From: G963674505 sp964575975
GTDB lineage: Bacteria; Desulfobacterota; Desulfobacteria; Desulfobacterales; SKZT01
Assembly: GCA_964575975.1 (NCBI GenBank)
Contig: CAZNTU010000035.1
Coordinates: forward strand, 1 to 33,978
Direction of reading: 5' to 3'
Length of the DNA: 33,978 nucleotides
The translations under genes were made by a program, and so were the position numbers. Shown here piece by piece: positions 24,752-32,819 of the stretch (positions are counted from its first letter, which is position 1; the number at the start of each line of letters is the position of its first letter). The notes below the pieces were generated by a model. It was not told the DNA's origin, did no database searches, and worked only from the letters and a program-made list of their open reading frames with translations.

Positions 24752-26899
24752 ATGACGATAGACCATTTCATTTACGGACTCGAGGCCGCGCTTCTGTTTT
24801 CGGGCTTCGCCGGTCTGCGCTTGGAAAGCAGCGAACGCCTGTTTTCCATGTACTTGGTGCAGTGCATTCTTGGTTTGCCCGTTCTTGCGGGAGTCTATAT
24901 TTACGCGTCGATGGAATTGATTCCCGTCAGAATGCCGCTTGTGCTGTTCGCCGAAAGCGTGTTCGCCTATATATGGGCATGTTTGGCCTATTGGCTGTAC
25001 CATGCCGTCACAGGCAACGCTTCCGGAAAAAAACGGTCCGTTTGGATAGGAATCGTTCCCCGCCTTGCGATTTTGGCAGGAGTCGCATATGGAATTATCG
25101 AGACCGATCTGCCGGACAAGGTTGATGGCGCGATCGTTTTTTCCCGTCACGACGTGTATTTTTTCTGCGCCTGTTTTCTGCTTCTTTCGTCCGTGGCGAT
25201 GGGATGGCGAGTGGAGAATTTCTGGCGAGGCCTTTCCACCGCCCAGCGAAGGGCGTACAAGTACTTTCTGGTGGGCGCCTGTCTCGTGTGCGGCGGACTG
25301 GTATGGATAAGCTCTTATCGTTTGAGCTATCTTAGCATCAGGTCGGATCAATTTGCGCTTTTGGCGGCGATACTCGCGTTGGGATGGATGTTTATGGTTT
25401 ATGCCGTAGTCCGGCACCGGTTGCTCAACAGAAAAATATATATTTCCCGTAAAATCGTCTACAACTTTGTCGTTCCATTGGCCTTCGGAGTTTATTTGAT
25501 CGGCCTTGGAATTCTGATCATGATCATGCGCTATATGGACTTGCCCATGTCCTACGTGTTGCGGTGGTTCCTTCTGGTGGCCGGCCTGTCGTTGGCGGCG
25601 GTTTTGTTGATGTCCGGACGTGTCCGCAAAAGGGTGAAATTTTTCATAAGCACCCATTTCTACGTTAACAAATACGAATATCGAGACGAATGGCTTGCTT
25701 TCAGCCGACAGTTGCAAGGCGCCCTGAACGAGCCGGAAATCATCGGGGCACTGGAGTTGCTTTTGGAGCGGAGTCTGTACACGGATGTAGTATGCATATG
25801 GACAGGAGACGAAGACCGGGGGTACCGTCTTGCGCTGAAAAAGGGAAGCTTTGCGCTTGGCGCAAGCAAAGGAGCGTTTTCCGTTCCATCGACCGATCCG
25901 GTCGTTCGGCGTCTGAAAACGCACGACTACTGTCACGGGGGGGAAAAACAAGAGCCCGAATTCGAAAAAGAGATCTCTTCGGAACAGGGGCGGTCTTCCA
26001 TGATGGAATTGGGGTTGGTGCTTTTCGTTCCCATGATATCCGGCGAAAGGCTGATCGGCTTTATCGGGCTGGGCCCGGAAATCAGCGGCGGAAAATACAG
26101 CCACGACGACTTCGACCTGTTGCTCGCCCTGGGAACCCAGGCCGCCTCTGCAATTCAGGCCGGAAGAATGGCGGAGGAGCTTTCGAGGGTTCGTCAGCGA
26201 GAGGCGTGGAACACCATGTCGTCGTTCGTTCTCCACGATGTGAAAAACGCGGCGAGCATGCTGTCGTTGATCAGGCAAAACGCCAAGGGCCATTTGGACG
26301 ACCCGGAATTTCAAAAGGATTTGCTGGATGCGATCGATGACGCTCTCAAGCGGATGGCCAAGGTGCAGAACCTTCTGGGAACTCTGAAGGGCGAAACCGG
26401 CCCGCCCCTGAAGGAAACCGATCTTCCCGCTTTTTTGAAAAGATTGAAGAGCCATGCGGCCAAAAGACTGCCGGGGCTGAACATCGTTTTAAACTGCGAT
26501 TGTCCGATCGCCGTCAAAGCCGACGACGAAATATTGTTCCGGATAATGGAAAACCTGCTCATAAACGCGCTTGAAGCGGGCGGGGACGGGACCACGGTCG
26601 AAATCTCGTGCCGGGACGAAATCGGCAAAGCCCTTGTCGAGGTAAGAGACAACGGCCCCGGCCTGCCCCGCGACTTGCCGCCCGATGCTCTTTTCGAACC
26701 TTTCAAGACCACGAAACCCGATGGAAACGGGGTCGGTCTATGGCAAGTCAAGCGTTTTGCCGCTATCCTCGGAGGGGAAGTTCACGCCCGAAACTACGGA
26801 TCGAACGGCGCAGTTTTTTCCGTTTCCTTGCCGGCGGTCCGAACAACACCGGAAAACCGTTCGTATTCCGTAAAGGTGTTCCATGAGGCGATTCGCTGA
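24752..26899 (+). CDS. prsK: Sensor histidine kinase PrsK (PEP-CTERM system)
   Basis: This 715-residue inner-membrane kinase has about eight hydrophobic segments in residues 1-290 and then a GAF-like domain around 310-470. The HisKA-type H-box is SFVLHDVKNAASML with His495. The HATPase domain has an N-box (ENLLINALEAG, 600-610), G1 (DNGPGL) and G2 (GNGVGLWQVK). The H-box with Asp-Val-Lys-Asn after the His, and the multi-helix sensor, are features of the PEP-CTERM system kinase. It would phosphorylate PrsR (21341) and perhaps other regulators nearby. The ribosome site ggaaggg precedes the ATG. It is separated from prsR by the pepA-like gene and a long non-coding stretch, an unusual order. The signal sensed is unknown. 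Confidence 0.92.
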   Translation: MTIDHFIYGLEAALLFSGFAGLRLESSERLFSMYLVQCILGLPVLAGVYIYASMELIPVRMPLVLFAESVFAYIWACLAYWLYHAVTGNASGKKRSVWIGIVPRLAILAGVAYGIIETDLPDKVDGAIVFSRHDVYFFCACFLLLSSVAMGWRVENFWRGLSTAQRRAYKYFLVGACLVCGGLVWISSYRLSYLSIRSDQFALLAAILALGWMFMVYAVVRHRLLNRKIYISRKIVYNFVVPLAFGVYLIGLGILIMIMRYMDLPMSYVLRWFLLVAGLSLAAVLLMSGRVRKRVKFFISTHFYVNKYEYRDEWLAFSRQLQGALNEPEIIGALELLLERSLYTDVVCIWTGDEDRGYRLALKKGSFALGASKGAFSVPSTDPVVRRLKTHDYCHGGEKQEPEFEKEISSEQGRSSMMELGLVLFVPMISGERLIGFIGLGPEISGGKYSHDDFDLLLALGTQAASAIQAGRMAEELSRVRQREAWNTMSSFVLHDVKNAASMLSLIRQNAKGHLDDPEFQKDLLDAIDDALKRMAKVQNLLGTLKGETGPPLKETDLPAFLKRLKSHAAKRLPGLNIVLNCDCPIAVKADDEILFRIMENLLINALEAGGDGTTVEISCRDEIGKALVEVRDNGPGLPRDLPPDALFEPFKTTKPDGNGVGLWQVKRFAAILGGEVHARNYGSNGAVFSVSLPAVRTTPENRSYSVKVFHEAIR

Positions 26900-26969
26900 C
26901 GCGGGGAAAATCACATAAAAGAATCTTAACCGTTTACGCTTAACGGAACTGGTAATTCGTGCAAAGCAT

Positions 26970-28370
26970 ATGAGAGACAACAGCTTGGAATTGAACAAAA
27001 TATTGATCGTCGACGAATTGGTCGAGTGGTGGAGCCCTTTTCAAACGGAGCTTTCGAAAGAATACAGCTTTTTCGCCCGGCCATTTCAAGAGAACATAGC
27101 CAACCATCTTGAAAACGAGGATTACGAATGCATCCTGCTGGGTTTTTACGAAAACCGCCCGGAAAGCTTCAACGTCCTAAAGCAAATAAGGCGCGTAAAC
27201 CCGCATACGCCCGTTATAGGCGTCACCGACCAACAGGAGCCGGAACTGATCGCGAAGGCCGCCAAGGAAGGAATTTTCGATTTTTTGATCAGACCCTTCG
27301 TGACGGAAAAGCTGAGACTGTCGATCGCGCGAGGACTCGAGAACCTTTATCTGAAAAACGAAATGGACTACATGAAGCGCCAGGACGACGTCGTGTACGA
27401 TTTCGACCGGATCATCGCGGAGAGCGCGTCCATGAAAAAAACCATCAAAACTCTCAGGAAATTCGCTTTGACCGATTCGAACATCCTGATAACCGGAGAA
27501 ACGGGGACGGGCAAGAGCTTTCTGTCCGGTTCGGTCCATTACAACAGTGTCAGGCGCAAAAGGCCGTTCGTGAAAATCAATTGCGCCAACCTTCCCGAAA
27601 ATCTTCTGGAAAGCGAACTGTTCGGCCACGAAAAAGGCGCCTTCACCGGCGCCGACAAGCTGAGAATAGGACGCCTGGAGCAGGCCAGAACGGGGACGGT
27701 GTTTCTGGACGAAATCGGGGAAATGAGCCTGTCCTTGCAGGCGAAACTGTTGAGGGTCCTGGAGGAAAAGACGTTCGAAAGAGTCGGCGGCAACAAGACC
27801 ATTTATTCGGACATCAGAATTATAGCAGCGACCAACCGCAAGCTCGAAAATCTGTTAGCCGCGAAAGCCTTCCGGGAGGACCTTTTCTATCGTCTGGACG
27901 TGCTTCGAGTGCATCTTCCGCCTCTAAGGGAAAGACATGAATGCATCGAGCCCCTGTCGAATTTTCTGTCCGACAAAGTTTGCCGCAATTTGAAAAAGGA
28001 AATAAAAAGCATCAGCCCTGAGGTAATCGAATGCTTTCGAGAATATTCATGGCCGGGAAACATCAGACAATTGGCGAACACTATCGAACGCGCCGCCATT
28101 CTGACGGACGACGACCACATAAAGCTTTATTGCGTGAGCTTGCCTCGACATTTGGAGTTGGAAAGAAGCCCGGAAAGCCCGGATGTTTCCGATTTTTCTC
28201 CCCCCGCATCCTTGGAGGAAAGAGAGAAAGCCTCTATTGTGGAGGCCTTGGAAGACAGTCTTTGGATCCAGAAGGATGCCGCCAGGAAGCTGGGAATAAG
28301 CCCCAGGGGGCTCAACTATAAAATCAAAAAATACGGGATTACGCATCCGCGCTGGAAAAAATTCAAATGA
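26970..28370 (+). CDS. Sigma-54 activator with phospho-acceptor-less receiver domain
   Basis: This 466-residue NtrC-like protein has an intact AAA+ domain: Walker A GETGTGKS at 176-183, GAFTGA at 223-228 and Walker B VFLDEI at 244-249. It ends in a FIS-type helix-turn-helix (AARKLGISPRGLNYKIKKYG). The N-terminal 125 residues align as a receiver, with an acidic pair in LIVDE (D15, E16). The strand that should end in the phospho-acceptor Asp reads ECILLGFYEN, with Gly58 in its place. The conserved Lys of the KPF motif is Arg (IRPFV). It is therefore probably not controlled by phosphorylation and may respond to binding of a partner or ligand. It follows prsK by 70 bases. Start context is weak. 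Its target could be the same sigma-54 promoters as PrsR. Confidence 0.9.
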   Translation: MRDNSLELNKILIVDELVEWWSPFQTELSKEYSFFARPFQENIANHLENEDYECILLGFYENRPESFNVLKQIRRVNPHTPVIGVTDQQEPELIAKAAKEGIFDFLIRPFVTEKLRLSIARGLENLYLKNEMDYMKRQDDVVYDFDRIIAESASMKKTIKTLRKFALTDSNILITGETGTGKSFLSGSVHYNSVRRKRPFVKINCANLPENLLESELFGHEKGAFTGADKLRIGRLEQARTGTVFLDEIGEMSLSLQAKLLRVLEEKTFERVGGNKTIYSDIRIIAATNRKLENLLAAKAFREDLFYRLDVLRVHLPPLRERHECIEPLSNFLSDKVCRNLKKEIKSISPEVIECFREYSWPGNIRQLANTIERAAILTDDDHIKLYCVSLPRHLELERSPESPDVSDFSPPASLEEREKASIVEALEDSLWIQKDAARKLGISPRGLNYKIKKYGITHPRWKKFK

Positions 28371-28445
28371 TTTTTTTCCAATGCCCTGACGGCGGCCTGG
28401 TTTGCAAGAGCCCCCGAGGTCTTGCCCGGGCTGATCGAATACGTC

Positions 28446-28497
28446 GAAACGCAAGGCGCATAATTGGAAGATCGAATGTTTTGGGCGCTTGCGTTTC
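28446..28497. promoter_or_regulatory. Long inverted repeat upstream of the hybrid kinase
   Basis: GAAACGCAA plus GCGC (28446-28459, one bulged G at 28455) can pair with GCGC plus TTGCGTTTC (28485-28497). This leaves a loop of about 25 bases. It lies 32 bases before the ATG of the hybrid kinase. There is no T-run, so it is not a normal terminator. It may be an operator or an mRNA structure. Confidence 0.35.
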
Positions 28498-28528
28498 TGG
28501 AAACCAAATCGGATAGAAGAGGTGTTTT

Positions 28529-30478
28529 ATGAGGGCGAAAATTCTGATCGTCGATGACGAGGCGGATGCTCGCAAAGCTTTGAGGTCCATCCTGGAGGAC
28601 AAGGGATTCTTTGTCGAGACGGGGGCGGGAGGGAAGCAAGCGATAAAGCTTCTCGAATCGGAGCGGTTCGATTTGCTGATTACCGACTTGAAAATGCCCC
28701 ACATGAACGGCATCGAACTGTTCAAGAAAGCCAAGGAACTCGATCCGTTCATCGAAGGCATCGTGATGACCCGCGCCGGAAGCGTCGAAAACGCGGTGGA
28801 GAGCTTGAAGCATGGCGCTTTGGACTATTTGACCAAACCCTTCGAGGACATGGACAAGTTCGTCGCAAGCGTCGATCTCGCCTTGGAAAGAAGAAGGCTC
28901 AGGAAAGAAAACGATCTTCTTGTCAGCGACTTGAACGCTGAAAGGAAGAGATTGTCCGTCATTCTTCAAAGTATCGCCGACGGAATAATATCGACGGACA
29001 GGGAAAGTCGCGTGGTTTTCGTGAACAGGGCGGCCGAGAAGCTGACAGGATGGCCTGGAAAGGAAGCGTTGGGAAGATCGATCGGCGAAATATTCCGCGC
29101 CGCAGACGCCGACTCCGGCGAGCCCATAGCCGATCCTGCCCGACAGGCGGTCGATCTGCGCAAGGTCGTCCGCCATCCGGAATATTCCGTCCTGCACGCC
29201 AGAGACGGGAAGATACGGTACGTGACCTTCGCCGCCGCCCCCGTTCGAAACAACCGGGGAGAGCTTTTGGGGGCCGTGCTGATATTCAAGGACATGACCA
29301 ACAGAAAGATAATGGAGGAGGAACTGGTAAGGGCCAAGAAAATAGAGACCGCAGGCGTTCTCGCGGGCGGAATCGCCCACGATTTCAACAACCTTTTAAC
29401 CATAATAATGGGGAATTTGAACATGGCGAAAATAGAGTTGCGTTCCGACGCCCATATCTTCGACTATTTGACGGATGCCGAATCGGCATCGTTGCAGGCA
29501 AGAGATTTGATCAAAAAATTCACGACATTTACGACGGGAGGCTCTCCGGTCAGGAAAAGACTGGCCATGGAAGATTTGGTCCAAAATGTCGTGCCGGTTT
29601 GCCTCGGCGGATCGAATGTGGAATGCCAAATGAATTTTTCCGAAAAACTGTGGAGAGTCTTTGTCGATCCGAAACAAATCCACCAGGTCGTCAACAACAT
29701 TCTGATGAACGCCATGGAAGCGATGCCTTCCGGAGGAAGAATTACAGTCAAGGGTCGAAACTATGAAATAGTCGATCCGGAAAGTTCCTGGGTCCCGCTG
29801 AAAAAAGGAAAGTATGTGAAACTGACCATAGAGGATCAAGGAACCGGCATTTCGGGGGAAGATCTCGAAAAAGTCTTCGACCCTTACTTTTCGACCAAAA
29901 CCAGAGGGGAGCAAAGGGGAATGGGACTCGGCCTAACTATCGCGCGCTCCATCGCGCTCAAAAACGATGGTTTCATCCGGATCGAATCCGGATCGCCGGG
30001 AGGAACATCCGTCCATGTCTATCTCCCCGCCGCCCCGGAAGAGCATGCGCCTGCCGTCGAAAAGACCGAGGACGCAGGGAAGGCTCCCTCCAAGAGGTTT
30101 AAAGTCCTCGTGATGGACGACGACAGGATGATGAGGGATGTCGTAAGCGTTATGCTCAAAATCCTGAAGCACGACGTGGAACTCGCCTCCAAAGGGGAAG
30201 AAGCAGTCGAAATGTACATCCGGGCCAGCGAAAGCGGGGCGCCTTTCGACGCGGTAATTCTGGATTTGACCGTAAGAGGTGGAATGGGAGGCGAGGAAAC
30301 GATAGACAAACTCAGGCAATTCGATCCCGACGTCCGGGCGATCGTGTCCAGCGGCCACTCGAACAGTCCTTTGGTTACCGAATACTACGACTACGGCTTC
30401 AAAGGGGCGCTTCCCAAACCCTACTTGAAAAAGGACCTCGAGAAGGTCCTGAACAAGGTAGTACACGGTCGCTCTTAA
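28529..30478 (+). CDS. Hybrid histidine kinase, REC-PAS-HK-REC
   Basis: This 649-residue cytoplasmic protein has no membrane helix. It has a receiver (1-120; D9/D10, phospho-acceptor Asp53 in LLITDLKMP, Lys103 in TKPF), then a short coiled coil and a PAS domain (about 140-255, with ADGIISTD and LIFKDMTNRK). The H-box is AGGIAHDFNNLL with His284. The HATPase has N-box NNILMNAMEAMP, G1 DQGTGIS and G2 GMGLGL. A second receiver (about 524-645) has phospho-acceptor Asp579 (VILDLTVRGGMGG). This layout is common among soluble delta-proteobacterial kinases that take phosphate from an upstream kinase and pass it on. It lies 158 bases after the receiver-dead sigma-54 activator. Its place in the EPS circuit is inferred from position only. 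Confidence 0.9.
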   Translation: MRAKILIVDDEADARKALRSILEDKGFFVETGAGGKQAIKLLESERFDLLITDLKMPHMNGIELFKKAKELDPFIEGIVMTRAGSVENAVESLKHGALDYLTKPFEDMDKFVASVDLALERRRLRKENDLLVSDLNAERKRLSVILQSIADGIISTDRESRVVFVNRAAEKLTGWPGKEALGRSIGEIFRAADADSGEPIADPARQAVDLRKVVRHPEYSVLHARDGKIRYVTFAAAPVRNNRGELLGAVLIFKDMTNRKIMEEELVRAKKIETAGVLAGGIAHDFNNLLTIIMGNLNMAKIELRSDAHIFDYLTDAESASLQARDLIKKFTTFTTGGSPVRKRLAMEDLVQNVVPVCLGGSNVECQMNFSEKLWRVFVDPKQIHQVVNNILMNAMEAMPSGGRITVKGRNYEIVDPESSWVPLKKGKYVKLTIEDQGTGISGEDLEKVFDPYFSTKTRGEQRGMGLGLTIARSIALKNDGFIRIESGSPGGTSVHVYLPAAPEEHAPAVEKTEDAGKAPSKRFKVLVMDDDRMMRDVVSVMLKILKHDVELASKGEEAVEMYIRASESGAPFDAVILDLTVRGGMGGEETIDKLRQFDPDVRAIVSSGHSNSPLVTEYYDYGFKGALPKPYLKKDLEKVLNKVVHGRS

Positions 30479-30643
30479 AAGGCTATAGGAACGAAGCAAT
30501 GCGGTTTTTCTTGGAATTCCTCGACGCCTCGAAGACGGCATCCCCCGGTCCCAACAAAAAAAACGGCAGGGACGATGTCGGTCCGCGAACATTTTGACAG
30601 CCTCCACCGTTTCGACCGGAAAAATCCTCGTTCAAACCCTCGT

Positions 30644-31078
30644 TTACTTGATGTAATACCCGGATACTCTCCATTTTCCATCGCCGTCCATCATGGGAGT
30701 GACGGTTTCCATCGCCGACTTCTTGTTCGCGAACGACGTCGAGAACTCTACGACGACGTATTCGCCGTCGGGAGCCCCGGGAAGGGAAGTCGCGTAAACG
30801 GCGCTTTTCGCCTCTCTCGCTACAGCGTTGCCGAGAGGCTTTCGAACCGCCCGCAATGTCTGCTCCCATTGATCCTTGCCGACAGCGTTCTTGAAATACG
30901 CGGCGGTCTCCTCCCAGCTTTCTCCGTATTTGCCCTCGTCAACGAGGAATAGCCACTCCAAAGCGGCGGATTCCGCCGCCCTTTCCTTGGAAAGTTCCGC
31001 CGCCCCGCCCGAGACGCTCGCAAAGACCACAACGATGGCGAGCACGCCCAATAGTTTGTATCCCGTTTTTTTCCTCAT
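30644..31078 (-). CDS. Exported DUF4019 protein
   Basis: The start at 31078 has a ggag site and yields a 144-residue protein with a signal peptide (about residues 1-27). The rest matches the DUF4019 pattern: a W-x2-LVDEGKYGESW helix, AAYFKNAV, QWEQTLRAVRKPLG, TSLPGAPDGEYVVVEF and a C-terminal strand ending GKWRVSGYY. The fold is probably of the NTF2/cystatin-like type and acts in the periplasm; no biochemical function is known to me. It is convergent with the hybrid kinase and divergent from the gene at 31345. No clear terminator was seen between 30479 and 30643. Confidence 0.85.
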   Translation of the reverse strand: MRKKTGYKLLGVLAIVVVFASVSGGAAELSKERAAESAALEWLFLVDEGKYGESWEETAAYFKNAVGKDQWEQTLRAVRKPLGNAVAREAKSAVYATSLPGAPDGEYVVVEFSTSFANKKSAMETVTPMMDGDGKWRVSGYYIK

Positions 31079-31101
31079 TGTCTCCGAGTCCTCCGTTGCG
31101 A

Positions 31102-31121
31102 GGCTTTCCCGCCGGAAAGCC
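31102..31121. promoter_or_regulatory. 8-bp palindrome between divergent genes
   Basis: GGCTTTCC (31102-31109) and GGAAAGCC (31114-31121) form a perfect inverted repeat around CGCC. It lies 24 bases upstream of the DUF4019 start within the divergent region 31079-31344. That region also has an AT-rich patch (about 31130-31250) likely to hold promoters. It could be an operator or a leader hairpin of the minus-strand mRNA. Confidence 0.4.
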
Positions 31122-31344
31122 ATTGAGTAGATCCATGGTTTTTGTTATAAAATTCCCCTTTAATACGACTTTGTTGTATCTAACATTTTGCTCTTTGTTT
31201 ATCAATGCGTATTGTTCCTTTGATTTAAATTGTGTATCTATGGTTTCGTTTCCAATCCAACCCGGGCAATTCACGGGTATTGCGTTTAACCTCGAGTGCC
31301 TCTTCGAAGCAAGCATTCGCAACGGACGGAAAAGGATAGAACCA

Positions 31345-32778
31345 ATGACGGACGCGGCTGCCATTGTCGAAAGGAAAATACTGGCCGGAGAGGGCCGTTT
31401 CACCCAAACGGAGGCGTCGGCCGCCACCGGACTCTCCCTGGACGCGACGAAGGACGCCCTTGGCGCCATTCTGGAAAAATACGTGTGCCGGCTGCAAGTC
31501 ACGGAAAACGGCGACTTGATCTACGATTTCGGCAAGCGGCCCCGAAGGAGGGGCCAAAGAACCATCGGGGAACTGCTCGAAATCGCAGGCGACTGGCTCT
31601 GGAAGGCGTTCACCGTGATTTTCAAGATTTGGATCGCCTTGACCCTGGTGGTCTATTTCGTCGTGTTCCTGGCGATTCTGGTCGCGATCATAATAGCCGC
31701 GGCAAGTTCCGGAAGAAAGGACGGCCGGGGTCGGGGCTCGATGGACGTCGGCTTCGCCGGCGCGACCAGGCTGTTTCTTTCGATCTTCCAGTGGAATACC
31801 GTTACCGGCCGCACGGACTACCGCACGGACGACAAGGGATACCGCTTCCGCAAGTTCGAGCCGAAACCGGGCGCGCTGAACCAAAAGAAGAAAAGCTTCG
31901 TCGCCTCGGTGTACGATTTCGTGTTCGGCCCGCCCCGGGTCGAGTTGGACCCCCTGAACAACGAAAAGGAGGTTGCCGCCTATCTGAGGAACCAGAAGGG
32001 AATTGTCACGACATCCGAACTGATGGCCCTTGCCGGGTGGACCCTTTCCCAAGCGCAGTCCTTCTTTACGGACTGCCTGGTTCGATTTCACGGAGAGGTC
32101 GAGGTAACGGAAGAAGAAGGCGTCATGTTCGGAGAGTTCGACCGAATCGTGCGGGGCGTGGGGAAAATCGAGACCGGAAAGGTGGTTCGCTACTGGGACG
32201 AATACGAGCCGGTTTACGAGTGGACCGGCAATACCGCCGGACGCAATGCTCTGATTGCCGGCATGAACTGTTTCAACCTGGTCTTTGCGGTCGTCCTTCT
32301 CTTCAATTATCCGGACATCCTGCAAATGCTCGGCTTCGACGCCGTTTCCGTCGACGCCGTTTCAGGACCCGTATTGGCGCTCGGTTGGATCCCTCTGGTT
32401 TTTTCCCTGGTCTTTTTCCTGGTCCCGCTGCTGCGGTATCCGAAAATTCGTCGCGACAACCGCAGACGACACGAGGAAAACATTCGAAAACGCATGTTTC
32501 GCGCGATATTCGAATTCAAGGGCAACCCGGCCACAGTCGATCGGTTCGCGGCGGCGGTCAACAAGAACGCTCCGGAAGAGAAACTGGACCGCGAAACGGT
32601 TGTTCGCCTGCTCGACACGCTGGTCCTCGATATTGGCGGAAGCACCGGAATTTCCGAATCCGCCGAAGTGATCTATTCCTTTCCCAGGATCAAGGACGAA
32701 CTGAATGTGGTTGATCGCTTGAGGCGAAAAAAAACGTTGGATCGGGATCTCGGGGGCGTAATCGCGGAATCCTTTTAA
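31345..32778 (+). CDS. Membrane protein with three winged-helix-like segments, function unknown
   Basis: The start at ATG 31345 gives 477 residues; the open frame to the left is AT-rich and not protein-like. Residues 5-62 read like a winged helix (TQTEASAATGLSLDATKDALGAILEKY, then a hairpin). A hydrophobic pair of helices spans about 86-120. Residues 205-265 look like a second winged helix (VTTSELMALAGWTLSQAQSFFTDCL). Two more membrane segments cover about 302-322 and 340-364. Residues 380-455 could be a third (NPATVDRFAAAVN, ETVVRLLDTLVL). I do not recognise the family. Its repeated small wHTH-like units on a membrane frame suggest domain duplication and a sensing or partner-binding role rather than direct DNA binding. 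It precedes the Fe-S protein gene by 41 bases and may share its operon. Confidence 0.7.
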   Translation: MTDAAAIVERKILAGEGRFTQTEASAATGLSLDATKDALGAILEKYVCRLQVTENGDLIYDFGKRPRRRGQRTIGELLEIAGDWLWKAFTVIFKIWIALTLVVYFVVFLAILVAIIIAAASSGRKDGRGRGSMDVGFAGATRLFLSIFQWNTVTGRTDYRTDDKGYRFRKFEPKPGALNQKKKSFVASVYDFVFGPPRVELDPLNNEKEVAAYLRNQKGIVTTSELMALAGWTLSQAQSFFTDCLVRFHGEVEVTEEEGVMFGEFDRIVRGVGKIETGKVVRYWDEYEPVYEWTGNTAGRNALIAGMNCFNLVFAVVLLFNYPDILQMLGFDAVSVDAVSGPVLALGWIPLVFSLVFFLVPLLRYPKIRRDNRRRHEENIRKRMFRAIFEFKGNPATVDRFAAAVNKNAPEEKLDRETVVRLLDTLVLDIGGSTGISESAEVIYSFPRIKDELNVVDRLRRKKTLDRDLGGVIAESF

Positions 32779-32819
32779 ACCTGTGTTTTCGAAGAATACA
32801 ACGGAGTGAAAAAAACGTC

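Noticed and set aside
24752..26455. Long minus-strand open frame antisense to prsK
   Set aside because: PrsK has all kinase boxes in order on the plus strand. The antisense text is low in domain-like patterns. Only the part beyond prsK (24392-24751) was kept as a possible remnant.
31078..31344. N-terminal extension of the wHTH membrane protein
   Set aside because: The stretch is AT-rich and intergenic in character, contains the divergent promoter region and has no ATG with a ribosome site before 31345.
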